From assembly GCA_905221605.1 (NCBI GenBank), contig CAJNDS010002749.1:117501-181500 (forward strand): 64,000 nucleotides of DNA. The letters are read 5' to 3'. Positions 1-12,600 of this stretch are shown piece by piece. The notes beneath the pieces are model-generated. The model saw only the letters and a program-made list of their open reading frames with translations. It ran no database searches and was not told the origin of the DNA. Made by a program: the position numbers and the translations under genes. The first letter of the stretch is position 1, and each line of letters opens with the position of its first letter. Origin of the DNA: Symbiodinium natans (taxonomy: Eukaryota; Sar; Dinophyceae; Suessiales; Symbiodiniaceae).

Positions 1-2360
1 CCTAAACCCTAAACCCTAAGCCCTAAACCCCAAACCATTTGCGGGTTTCCGAAAAAAAGGGAACCCCAATAAGATAAGATACCCCTAATTTCGGAAACCC
101 CCAGAAACTCCAAGCCACACCGACACTTCCTTTCGGGTTCACATCATGCTCCCTTTGTGACCCTACATACCCTAAACCCTCAACCCGAAACCCTAAACCT
201 ATGATACGGCTTACGGTGCCGAGCACAAAAGAAGGGTCTTCATGGAGAGTTGCAAAGGAAGGTAGAACAAGGCTATCACTATGGTTACCCGTAGAAGTGC
301 CCACGAACTTCGGGTTTCGGGTCTTGTGTTTGCCACCTGTCTAGCCAGGGCTCAACGGGGCAATGCCTGTCTGACTGCACCGCTACTGCCTAACTTGAGT
401 GCGCGGGTCTTCGATCACAAGCCGTCGGGATCAGTTTTGCTTTCTTAAGGGGTAAGGGGTGTGGTTGGGGGGCGGGGTAGGGGGCGCGGGGGCTACGGTT
501 TGGGGGTGTGAGGGAGCAGGGAAGAATTGCGAGCTAGGGGTGGCTTGAACTGTGATGCTAAGCCCCCGCGCTCCGCGATGCGTCTTGATTCGGTTCAAGG
601 TCTCCTGCACAGGAAGGCCTACGAAACCCGAAGCCCAAATCTTAAAGGTTTGTGGGGCTTGGGGTTTGGGTTGTTCCGGCTGGGAGCCTAGGAAGCACGA
701 AAGTGCAGTCCAAATATGTAGTCTACTGGCTTCTGCTGGGAGGGTTATAAGTGCAGTACCTCAGGCGATAGCACTTGCATTACTGAGAACCCTACTTATA
801 AGCACCAATGAACAAACTACCCTAAATTTTCCGCCTTACGGCGAATCTTGAGCTGCCTAAATCTGTCCGCGTCCTCAAGCAGTTTCGGCTCTAGGGTTTA
901 GGGCCTCGAGCCAATGGCAAGGTCCCTGCTCTATATATATATATATATACATACATGCATGCATACAAATCTCTTTATATGAAAAAAAATATATATATAT
1001 ATATATATATACGGAACCTCCTTCAAATCCGACTCCACAAAAAACGCTCAAGATCTTATACCAAACCCCCCCCCTCTCGCTCTTTCTGCTGCTTCCACCC
1101 CCTTTTTCCCCCCTAGAACCCTCTAAACCCTCTGAACCCTCCGCAGCCTACAAGGCCTCGAGAGACTCCGAACCCAGACCTACGAAGCCCTCCGAAAGCC
1201 CTGAAAGACCTCAAAAGCCAATGAAAAAAATCGACGCCTCCTTGCACAACCTCTCAACCTTGCAAGCCCTCTCAGGCCTGCAGAAGCCCACAAACGCTCC
1301 AAACCATCTCAGTCCTTAATTTTGGCCCGGCCTCTCAGGGCCAATTTCTAAACCCCAAACCCTCTCAAGGCCTATCTACTAGATTGCAAAAACCTCTCAA
1401 GCTCAGAACAACCTAGACGAGAAGCCTAGAACCGCAAAAGCCCTAAAACCCGAAAGCCCTGACGCCCCTAAACAGGGATTCTAGATGGCCCCTTAATACT
1501 ATGGTCCCTTACCTCCTTAAAAGCAGGTTCTGAAGTAATAGCCCTGGAGGTTTATAGGGTTCTACCAGGGGTTCCCCAAAAAAAAGCCCCCAAGGTGGCC
1601 TCCACCTCCGACATCGCCAGCTACGGCGCCCCCGACGCACGCGAGCGGGGGATTCAGGGGCAGAGAGGGGGCTCGAAACCCGACTTGGGGGACGCTCCAG
1701 GGCTGCGGAAAGAACACAGGCTTTGTAGGGTTGATAGGGTTTGTCAGATTTATAGGGTTTACAGGGTTTGTATAGGGTTTGGGTTAAAAGGGTTGAGAGT
1801 GTTTGGGGGTTTGTAGGGTTTAAAGGGTTTACGGGTTTATAGGGTTTGCAGGGCGCGGGTGGTATGAGCGCAAGTACACATGATCTTAGGGGTTGAGGTA
1901 AAGTTGTGTGTAGTGTTTCCTTCTTCTTTTCCATTTTTTATTTTATTTTATTTTATTTTATTATTATTACTGTCTTTTTTTTTGGGGGGGGGTTAGGGTT
2001 GAAGGCTTTGTTTGCGAGGCTGGGGCTGGGCTTGGGTCTGAGGGTCTCGAAGCCTCTGGCAGTTCTTTCGAACTGTCGGGGGAAGCAACGATTGCAGGTT
2101 GCGGGTTTATAGGACTTCGACTCTCACACTCGCTCAAGGCCGGCAAGGCATCGGTTGGTAGGTCTGACTTCCAAACACTATAGGACTTAGGGTTTAGGAC
2201 TTAGGGCTTAGGGTGCATTTGCTTCGGGCTTTTTGGGTTTCCTTGCGTCTTGCAGGAGGGAGGAGTCGGGAAACAAGATCCCCATAATCATAAGCCCTAC
2301 CCAATACCTCTCTTCAGCCCCCAAAGATTTTAGGAAGTAGGGTTTAGGGTGTCCGGTTTA
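1..2360. repeat. Telomere-like repeat-rich stretch, no supported gene
   Basis: Short runs of CCCTAAA/TTTAGGG and decayed variants alternate with unique sequence, plus (TA)n microsatellites near 930 and 990. No block reads as a convincing exon. A GC3-rich plus-strand block near 1597-1652 and a minus-strand block near 545-600 are exon-like but joined to nothing. The sequence starts with about three telomere-type units, fewer than many internal tracts, so a chromosome end is not shown. Confidence 0.5.
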
Positions 2361-2530
2361 GGGCTTTCAGAGCTATGACTCTCTTGCCGAGGCCGAAGCC
2401 CCCAAGCTGCGAAGAAGAACTTGCAACTACTAGCTGCCTCAATCCAGAAACCCTAAACCCTAAACCCTAAACCCTAAACCCTTAACCCTAAACCCTAAAC
2501 CCTAAACCAAGCCAAAGAAGGCCGCAGGGC

Positions 2531-5500
2531 CTCCTTGCGGAAGCAGCGGTGCTCGCGCGCGAAGTTCGGCACGGCGCCGATGCAGAGGAATGCCGGCAAC
2601 TGCTGCACCTGAAGGTTTAGGGGTTTAGGGTTTAGGGTTTAGGGTCTAGGGTCTAGGGTCTGGGGTTTGGGGTTTGGGTTTGGGGTTTGGGCGCTTCTAC
2701 TCCGGCAATACCGAGGAAATGGTTGACATCGCGGGTGGGTGCAGCCACCAGGCGTGTAGGGAAGGTGGGGTCGAGGATCTGTTGTACATCTTTGCGAAGG
2801 TAGATATTGGTAGGGTGGGGGGTGAGGGGCTTAGGGTGCAGGGCTTAGGGTTTTTGAAGGTTGAGCTTGAGGGCTTGCACATACAGCTTAAGGGCCCCTG
2901 TTGCGCTCCAGAGTCCACTGGCCTAAGGCACCCATGACTTGAAATACGGTACATTCCGAGTGGGGCCGCCACCCACATCACCGCCCAGAGGTAGTTCAAC
3001 ACGTTCTCCTGGCCAGCCCCCGACGGAATAGACCCACATACCCGGTAATATACCCTGGTCCTTAAGCACGCAAGCTTGGTTTCATGAAACCCCAAAATCC
3101 CAAAGCGACTAAGCCCTAAACCCTAAACCCCAAACCCTGTTCATTGACTACCGAAGGTTACCGAAGCCTTCTACCAACAGGGTTCGGCATCTCAAGTCCA
3201 GGCATTCACTAGTCAAGCAATTCATCGAGCGCTGGAAAATACTCACCCGCCCAAAGAAGCCCAAAACATTAAGAAATTCACTCACTCGGCAACACCCTGG
3301 AAACCAAACCCTATGTCCCAAACCTGAGGGTCCCAAACCCTATGCCCCAAACCTATAGGCCCTAAACCCTATGCCACAAACCCCGAGGCCCTAAACCCCA
3401 TGGCTTTGGGAGGCCTCTTGAACGGGGGTCTGATTTTGGCATCCCAGTGGCGCCATAAACCCCTAAGCCCCTAAGCACCCGCCTCTAAACCCACAACCCT
3501 GATGTCCCTAAACCCTAAACCCTAAACCCTAAACCCTAAACCCTAAACCCTAAACCCTAAACCCTAAACCCTAAAACCCTAAACCCTAAAACCCTAAACC
3601 CTAAGCATTTCGAAACAGAAGCTGGGTTCTTTGGCCACCCGCATCGTAGGCCAGCCACACTGCAGGGTAACAACGTTGGATTCCAGGGCTCTTGAAACCT
3701 GAGGTGCTTTGGGATTTAGGGTTTAGGGTTTAGGGTTTCGGGTTCAGGGCTAGCGAAAAGCTCCAGGACACCCGTCAGAGGTCCTGGTTGCGCTTCCGGG
3801 CACCCAGATATGCCACGCAAACAAAGCTGACCAACAAGGCCGTCCTGCAACGAGTGGCTTCGGGGCTTCGGGTTCAGGATTTGGGGCTTGGGGTTTAGGG
3901 TTGGGGTTTAGGGTTTAGGAATTGCATTTCTGGGTATTGGGCTGGTGTTGCAGAAATCTGGGGCTGAAAGCCCTGAACCCTAGACCCTGAATTAAACCCC
4001 TAACCCCCAGAAACCCTTCGAAACCCCCAAAACAGTCAAGAACCTCCTTCGAGTGAGGCTCGGGAAGTTGGGACCCTCCCGTTTCATGCGCTCTCCGACT
4101 TTTGCTTTCTTGCGTATTCCACCCGACAGGCCGACAGGTGTTTAATTCAGGGCGTCTAGGAATCTGAAGGATATTTTCCTTTTCTCTGCTTTGGTGGTTG
4201 AGGGCTTCCGAATGTTGCATCTCTAGGTTATGCAAATCCTTACGGGTTACATTCTGCACACCCTAAACCCTGAACGCTAAACCCAAAACCCTAGACTACT
4301 GTTGAATCGTTTTTAGGAACCCGTAAGGGGGACCTACTTCTGCAGTGCGTGGGGTCTTCGGGCCTATGGCCGCACCCGTCAACCGCTGAATAGCTAATGG
4401 CTCCACAGTTCGGTAACGTTGCGTTTCCGAACCCTTGCTCAGCCCTCATTAAACCCTAGGGTTTAGGGTTAGGATTTAGGGTTTAGGGCCTAGCTCTCTT
4501 CCCTAAACCCCGAAGCCCATGATTTCGGATTTAGGGTTGGGTGCTTGGGACGTTTCCCTAAACCCTAAACCCTAAACCCTAAACCCTAAACCCTAAACCC
4601 TAAACCCTAAACCCTAAACCCTAAACCCTAAACCCTAAACCCTAAACCCTAAACCCTAAACCCTAAACCCTAAACCCTAAACCCTAAACCCTAAACCCTA
4701 AACCCTAAACCCTAAACCCTAAACCCTAAACCCTAAACCCTAAACCCTAAACCCTAAACCCTAAACCCTACCCTTTAAACCCTAAACCCTAAACCCTAAA
4801 CCCTAAACCAGGGTTGAAGCTTTAGGCTTCTAAGGGAGCTGGGACGCTGGCAGCGCCGCGCGGCCGGCGAAGGCAATGGGGTTCCTGGCTCGCGCTCGGC
4901 CCGAAAATGGACCCTGCCAAGCATCTGAAAGGCCCAAAGGGTTTAGGGTTTAGGGTTTCTACCCTAAACCCTAAACTCCAAAGTCTGAAGACCTGAACTC
5001 TAGAACCCGAAAGCCCACAAAACCTCCAGAGCCCCCTATAGGCTGAGCAGCTCAGCGAGAGACGGTGCACTCACGACCGCATTCTTGGGTTTAGGGTCGA
5101 GGGGTTGAGGTGTTTAGGGCTTAGGGCTTAGGGTTTAGGGCTTAGGGTTTAGGGGCCCCGAACCTAAAAGCGAGAGATTGTAACAAGAAGCCAGCTGTGG
5201 GCCGTCCTGAGGTTGCTCCGCACCGCGCGCAGGAAGAGCTTGCCCACCTCCCAAGGTTGAGGCTTTAAATCCTAAACCCTGCTTGCATTTTAGGGTTTAG
5301 GGTTTAGGGTTTAATGTTGACTTCGCATTAATAAACCCCCCCCCCTTCATTGATCAATCTCTCCGGTTAGGGCCTCCTCAATAATATCCGCCTAAATCCT
5401 GGTAGGTCTAGCTGTCCCGGTGCCACCACAGTGGGCTAAGTGAGCCTCTACTGCGAGCTTCTGGGGGATCACTTTTAGAAGAATATTCCGGGCTGGATTT

Positions 5501-8500
5501 TATAATTGTGGCGGGCTACATTATTGTGTTCTGGCAGCTGGATTTTATAATTGCGGCGGGAATTCCTAATGTGAAGTCAACATTAGGGCTCAGGGTCCTA
5601 AACCTCTAGACTCTTTTTCCTGAACCCGAGCCCCACAAGCAGCTGGCTTTCTGGCGCCTGCTTCCGCGCCGAAGCCCTGGGTGCCGCTTGGGGTGGCCCG
5701 GACCTGCAGCAGGTTTGTGTTTAGGGTTTAGGGTTGAGGGTTTAGGGTTTAGGGTTGAGGGTTTAGGTCTTGTCTTGGGGGTTCGGGTTCAGGGCAGGAG
5801 TTGAACCTGACCACTATGCCAGCATTCTGGGAACAATCCTGCCCCATCTTATTCGACCCCCACATCCTGCAGCCTGTAGGGCTTAGGGCTCAGTTCCTTG
5901 GGCAAGGTGTAGATTTTTGAGGCCAAGCGTTGAAATCAAGGTGCTTTTTTGCTTTTTTTTTTTTTTTTTGGGGGGGGGGGGGGCTTTACGTTCGCGTTTT
6001 TTGGCTAAGGCGCCAGCATGCCCAGCAGCATACGGCATGCGTGAGAGACCGTAGGCAGAGGAAGGATCACTAAACACCCCTCCGACAAAGCCCTATACAC
6101 TTGGAGGCTCATAGGCACGTAGAAGCGAGTTTTAAGTATGGTAACTATACTTTAACCCCTATTTTCGGCCATATAAAACCCTACAGTTTCGTACCCGTGA
6201 ACCTCCAACCTCCAAGTACATTGAGACAGGGCTGCAGTGGCTGGAACTCAGCCGCGCACGTCAGCACTCCGGACAAGCTTGGCTGGGCCTGAAGCCAACT
6301 GGCCATAGTGGAAAAGATTGGGGATGTCTTGCTGAAGTGCCCACGAAGCAATACTTCACATCACGATGCTATACTGTCGTGTTCTGGTGCGTTGTGTCAG
6401 CCGCCTCGCGGCAGGCAGCGTCCCAAGCATCACAGATCCGCGCGACCTGCTGCCCGGTCACCCTAAACCCCTAAACCCCTAAACCCCTAAACCCCTAAAC
6501 CCCTAAACCCCTAAACCCCTAAACCCCTAAACCCCTAAACCCCTAAACCCTAAACCCCGAAACCCTAAACCTTTACATCTTTAAGCCCCTTTTTGAACCT
6601 TGGACTGCTGCGGTGCCAGCCTGACATGCGAAGGAAAGAACCCCTAAATCCCCAAAACGTTGACATCTTCCCAAACCCTTCTTGCATCTACCAGGCCGCC
6701 GGGAACAAAAAAAAGTAGACTAGGGTTTAGGGTTTAGGGTTTAGGGTTTAGGGTTTAGGGTTTAGGGTTTAGGGTTTAGGGTTTAGGGTTTAGGGTTTAG
6801 GGTTTAGGGTTTAGGGTTTAGGGTATTGGGGCTTGGCTGGTTGCCACACGCTACCCTCATTTCCAAAAGTGGCCTGGAGGTGAAAATCTTCCTAAACCCT
6901 AAACCCTAAACCCTAAACCCTAAACCCTAAACCCTAAACCCTAAACCCTAAACCCTAAACCCTAAACCCTAAACCCTAAACCCTAAACTAACGCTAAACC
7001 CTAAACCCTAAACCCTAAACCCCAAACTAAACCTAAACCCTAAACCGGTAGCGGCGCGACAGTCGGACAGGTTCCACAACGAGCCTGGCCCTCCTCAGCA
7101 AAGTCTGCGTTGGTGATGCGGATCATGAACCTTCGCGCCGCTACCGGCTTAGGGTTTAGGGTTTAGGGTTTAGGGTTTAGGGTTTAGGGTTTAGGGTTTA
7201 GGGTTTAGGGTTAGTGTAGGGTTTCGGGTTTCGGGTTTCGGGTTTAGGGTTCAGGGACCATCTATCTTGAGTTTCAGCTGCCCAGGGAGATCGGCTAGTC
7301 ACACCCTCGGACAAAGCGCAACTTTTCAAAAACAAAAACGCTCGAGTCATCAGCGGCCTGCAAGCCCTAAACCCTAAACCCTGAACCCTACACCTTAAAC
7401 CCTAAACCCAAAACCCTAAACACTAAACCCTAAACCCTAAACCCTAAACCCTAGAATGTCTCCCGAGCTCCAAACACGTTTGTGGCTTCTCAAGTCCCTA
7501 CAAAAAAACCCTCTTGGAGGTCCCGACTCCGCCGGGTTCACGCCCGAGGGGCTTGGGAACCTGTTGGGTGGTTTTGGGGGTTGGGGTTTAGGGTTTAGAG
7601 GGTTTAGAGGGTTTATAGGGTTTATAGGGTTTAGGGCTTAGGGTTTAGGGTTCAGGGTTCAGGGTTCAGGGTTTAGGGTTTAGGGTTTAGGGGCTAGGGC
7701 TTAAGGAGGTTTAGGGTTGAGGGTTTATGATTTGAGGTTTGGGGTTGAGGGTTTTTGGGTGCGAGGCTTGGGGTTGCCCAGGGTTAGGGCTTGAGGTTTG
7801 GGGTTTTTAAGGTTCAGGGTTTAGGGTTTAGGGTTTAGGGTTTGGGGTGTGGGGGTTCGGGCTTAGGGTTTGGGTTGCGGGTTCGAGTTCAGGGTTTAGG
7901 ACAACAGCTTTCTTTGATTGCCTCCAGCACAACAGAGCAAGTCGTAGGTTTGAGCTCTCACTGAGGCTCTGGGAAAAGGAGAGGCAGCGAAGTGCTTTCT
8001 TAGGGTGCCGGGGTGGGGTCTTGGAGAAGAGGCACTGGCTCAGGGAAGTCCTGAAACAACAAAAGTGCCCCATGGTAAGAGAAGCACACGCGGACCAACA
8101 ATCGCGTCAGCTGGACCCGATGTCCTGAAAATGCTGCAGGGCTGCATCTGCTTTTCCTGGGGGGGGCATCACGGCCCTGAACTCTGAAGCCCGGGACCCT
8201 ACCTTAAGAACCGACTTTTTGAGGAGTACTCACGAATCCAGAAAGAGAATCGGTTCTGGGGTTTAGGTGGTCCCTACGGAATCTGAAGCACCTGCACAAG
8301 CCGGGCCTTTCACCCAACAGCCGTTGCTCATCAAAGTTGGAACGAAACCCACACCTCCACCCACACCTGTACACAGCGAATCTGGAGTGGCTAGGGTTAT
8401 GGGATGGGGCCCCATGGTTACGAGTTCGGGCTCCATAGCTAAGGTGAACCCTTGATTTGCTATATAACTCCCGACCCCTAAGCCCGAAATCCCAAACCAT

Positions 8501-9652
8501 AAGCCCTATTTTTTGCAACCACCCTAAACCCTAAACCCTAAACCCTAAACCCCGCACTGCCAGGGCCCCGAGCCAAAGTAGCACACCCGGCCCTTGGCCA
8601 GGACGAGCAGCCTGTCGAACCTCGGCCAAAGGGCTTTCGGGTTTAGGGCTTAGTTTAGGGTTTAGGGTTTAGGGTTTGGGGTTTGGGGTTTGGGGTTTGG
8701 GGTTTGGGGTTTGGGGTTTGGGGGTTTGGGGTTTAGGGTTTAGGCTGTCGGGTTTAGGGCCCAGGGTTCAAACGTAGCAAAAACAAAGAAACTAATGTTG
8801 GACTGACTTTAGTATAAGGAGGGTCTATAATCACAAGTTTCGAAAATTTATTCTGCGAACCGAGTTTGTTCAGGGCACCCGCTATTATCACAAGTTTTTT
8901 CCGGACGTTTTTTTGTTTTAAGGGTTTGTGTTTTGGGTTAAGAGCTTTCGCAGTAAGGCTTGAAGCCCTGAGGGCTTGGGCTCCAGGAACCTTAAAGAGC
9001 CAGAGCGCGGAGAATCCAGAAATCTAAGCCCGGCCAGTCCCATGTAAAGCCTAATGGAAATTCATTACGAAACGAGGCCCCAAACAAATTTTGTGATAGG
9101 TAGCCCACGGGCCGGTCAGACTGTTTTTAGTAAGTTTGTCTGGCTACCCTCTATAATACCAAGTTTTTTTCGGATGAGTTCTTTTTTGAGTGTGTTTTGG
9201 GTTAAGGGCTTACGCAGTAAGGCTTGAGGCCCTGAGGGCCTTGGGCTCCAGGAACCTTAAAGAGCCAGAGCGCGGAGAATCCAGAAATCTAAGCCCGGCC
9301 AGTCCCATGTAAAGCCTAATGGAAATTCATTACGAAACGAGGCCCCAAACAAATTTTGTGATAGGTAGCCCACGGGCCGGTCAGACTGTTTTTAGGAAGT
9401 TTGTCTGGCTACCCTCTATAATACCAAGTTTTTTTTCGGATGCTTTTTTTTGAGGGTTTGTGTTTTGGGTTAAGGGCTTACGCAGTAAGGCTTGAGGCCC
9501 TGAGGGCCTTGGGCTCCAGGAATCTTAAAGGCTGGAAAGCTTCAGGCCTTGAGGTCCTATATAAAGGCTTGAGGCCCTGAGGGCGGTCCCCCCCCCCCCC
9601 AATTTGTTTGGGGGGGTCGCCGGGCCACGCGTTTATAGAGGGTCCAAATTTG

Positions 9653-9695
<43 letters not shown>

Positions 9696-12600
9696 CCCCC
9701 ATACTAAAGACAGTGCAACATTAAACACAACGAGGGCACTGTGAGTGATGCGTCATGGGTATGGGCGACCTTACCCTAAACCCTCTAAATCCTAAACCCT
9801 ACAGTAATTCCTAAAAACCGCAACCCTGAGATGGACGCATTCCCCTCACTCTGCCAGGTTTAGGGTTTAGGGTTCACACTCCGTAGATGAGGGCGGGACT
9901 GCTGAAACACATAGGACGACGGCTGATGGATGGTGCCTCAGTGGGGTCGCTTCTTTGGGAAGCTGCAGGAGACTTTGCAGGCGGGCACACACGTCTGATT
10001 CTGAAGTTCTTAGCTGTCACTAGCGCACTGACCTGAACCCTGCAAAATGCGAGAAGCCCTCTTTGAAGGGAATGAATGAATCGGGGAATTAGGATCCCTG
10101 CTTGATCCCTTGAAGGGTTCTAAGAGGGGACTTAGTATTTATTAAGGCACCGAATTCTCTCCATCCCCTTCTGAGAAAAGTCCGCCCCAGCACGTAAAAT
10201 TGCGGACAGCGGCAGAGGGCCGCTAGGTTGTTGGCCAGAGCGATGCCCGTTAGAAGCTCAACGATCGCCTCGCGGCTTGTTTTTTTGGGTCACCCGCGCT
10301 GCGGCGGTATAGGGTTTAGGATTTAGGGTGTTTAGGGTTTAGGGACAGGAAAAAAGGGACGGCAGCCACAACAACTAAAACTCGCGTGGATGGACAATCA
10401 GATCACGTGTCTAGGGGCCCCTAAACCCTAAACCCTAAAAGGGACCAAGGAGGGGGCTGTTCCTTTCTAAGCGGGCCTTGGCGGATGTTCCCTAAACCCA
10501 AAACCCAAAACCCGAAAACATAAACCCAAAGCCACCTCGAGGCTCTGAACCCTAAGACCCGACCCTGGTACCTTGTGAACCATAGCTTCACCCTCAGCTA
10601 AACTTTCGTGAATCCTCGCTGCTAAACCCTAAACCCCAAGCCCGAAAACCTAAACCCTAAACCGTAAACTCTAAACAACCCAAACCCCAAACCCCAAACC
10701 CTAAACCCTAAAACGCCCTATGTAAACACTAAACCCCTAAACGCCTAACCCGCAACCCCCCAAACCCCCCCCCCCCCCCCCCCCCCCCCCAGAAGTTGCT
10801 GGGTGCCTCCGCCGCTTTGGAATCGAGACCCGAGGTCGGTTCGTCCAGGACCTGGGCATTGGTCAGAACGGGAGGTTTTTTTTTAAAGGTTTAGGGTTTA
10901 GGGTTTAGGGGTTTAGGGGTTTAGGGGTTTAGGGTTTAGGGTTTAGGGGTTTAGGGGTTTGGGGTTTAGGGGTTTAGGGGTTTAGGGGTGTAGGGGTTTG
11001 GGGGTTTAGGGGTTTGGGGTGTGGGGATCGTGGATTTACCACAAGAGAATTCCACATGCACACACCACCCTTGTGCTTTAGGGGCACAGTAAGGAAAAAC
11101 AGTGCTTCAGGCACAAGACGTCTTATCCCTAAGAGCATGTAGTTCGAACCCAAGTGGTTACCCTAAACCGAGAACCCTAAACCCTAAACCCTAAACCCTT
11201 TGAAGACCCTAAGCCCTAAACCTGGAAGAACATGGTCCACGTGCTGCCCTCGAGCTTCTAAGGACCCTGCCAAGACGGATGGTCTCTTTAACAACTCGAC
11301 AGCCTCAGCACATCTCAGCATGGTGTGTGGGCCTGTCTGTCTCAGGCTCACAAGGCTAAACCCTAAACCCTAAACCCTAAACCCTTAAGGGCTTTCGGGT
11401 TTAAGGGTTCAGTCTGGGGCTTTCTTCGTCTCACCATCCCTAATGCTCATCCATCACTTAGTGGCCCTCTCGCAGCGCAGCAGAGAACGGAGGGCGTGGC
11501 CAAACTCACACGCCGGCGCTGGCCTCCCGACCTGCTCAGGCGGATGAACTGCGCCCCATGACTTCTCATGCGCCGAGGAATTCGAGCCAATCACCAAGAC
11601 CAGGTGCGCAAGCCGAGAAAGAAGCCCCAACCCCCAGAGTTGAGGAAGGCTCGCGACTTTTGAGTTGAGATGTTGAGACGTCATAGGTAGCCATAAACCC
11701 AGGCTGCAACAGACTTTTTGCATCGTGATGGAATGCAAGGAAACCATTAAAACCCTTTGGGGGGACTGCTGGGATGCCGGCACCCCTCGTATGACGAGAT
11801 CATCTCCGACCTGCCATGATGCGTTAGGGTACGGGCTCAGGGCTTCGCAAGACCCTCGACACCAGAAGCCCCGAACCCATAGCCCTAAACCCTAAATCCT
11901 TTGGCCTAAACCCTAAACCCTAAACCCTAAACCCTAAACCTTTGGATGCTTTCCCCCGCCTTGACGTCGTGGCACGCATCCAGCCCACACTCTTCAAGGA
12001 GATGTTGGACCTAAGCCGGTGAGGCATTTGAGGAAGTGTGGGTGCCTTCTGAAGCAAAACAATGAAGGTTTAGGGTTTAGGGTTTAGGGTTGAGGGGTTT
12101 AGGGCTGTTTGGGGGTCAGGCTTCAGGGTTTAGGTTTTTTGGCGGTTTAAGGCTTAGGGAAAGAGTCCCGATGCCTACAGTGCCAGCACCATCTCAGCCA
12201 CGCACCCCCTTTGCCCGCTCGGCGCGTGTTGCGCGACCTGCAGCCCTCAACCCTAAACCCGAAACCCACAATTCAGGGTCTCGGGGGGAGCTTTTGCATG
12301 TAGCTGGGTGCAGGGCTGGAACCCTGAAGTGGTTTCGTCGCTTGCTCTCGAATCTCTAGGGTCTTGGGAGCATGAAAGCACAAAATCCCTAAATTGTCAA
12401 TCCTAAACCCCCCTCATGAACTTCCTGGCAACAAGCACCGCACCCCAGCCTTGGTACAGGCTGGCCGCAAACTGCAGGGTCTCCCTCACCTGTCAGGTTT
12501 CAAGGTTTAGGGTTTAGGGTTCAGGGCTTGGGGTTAAGGGTTTACGTTTAGGGTTGAGGGTTTCAGTGAATTCCTATATGCTCTGCCAAGAGGGCACAAG

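Noticed and set aside
1-30. Left edge as a true telomere
   Set aside because: Only about three units, one with an error; internal tracts such as 4555-4808 are far longer, so repeat presence does not mark a chromosome end here.
1597-1652. Plus-strand exon reading VASTSDIASYGAPDARER
   Set aside because: It has an AG|G start and strong GC3, but no partner exons on the plus strand were found.
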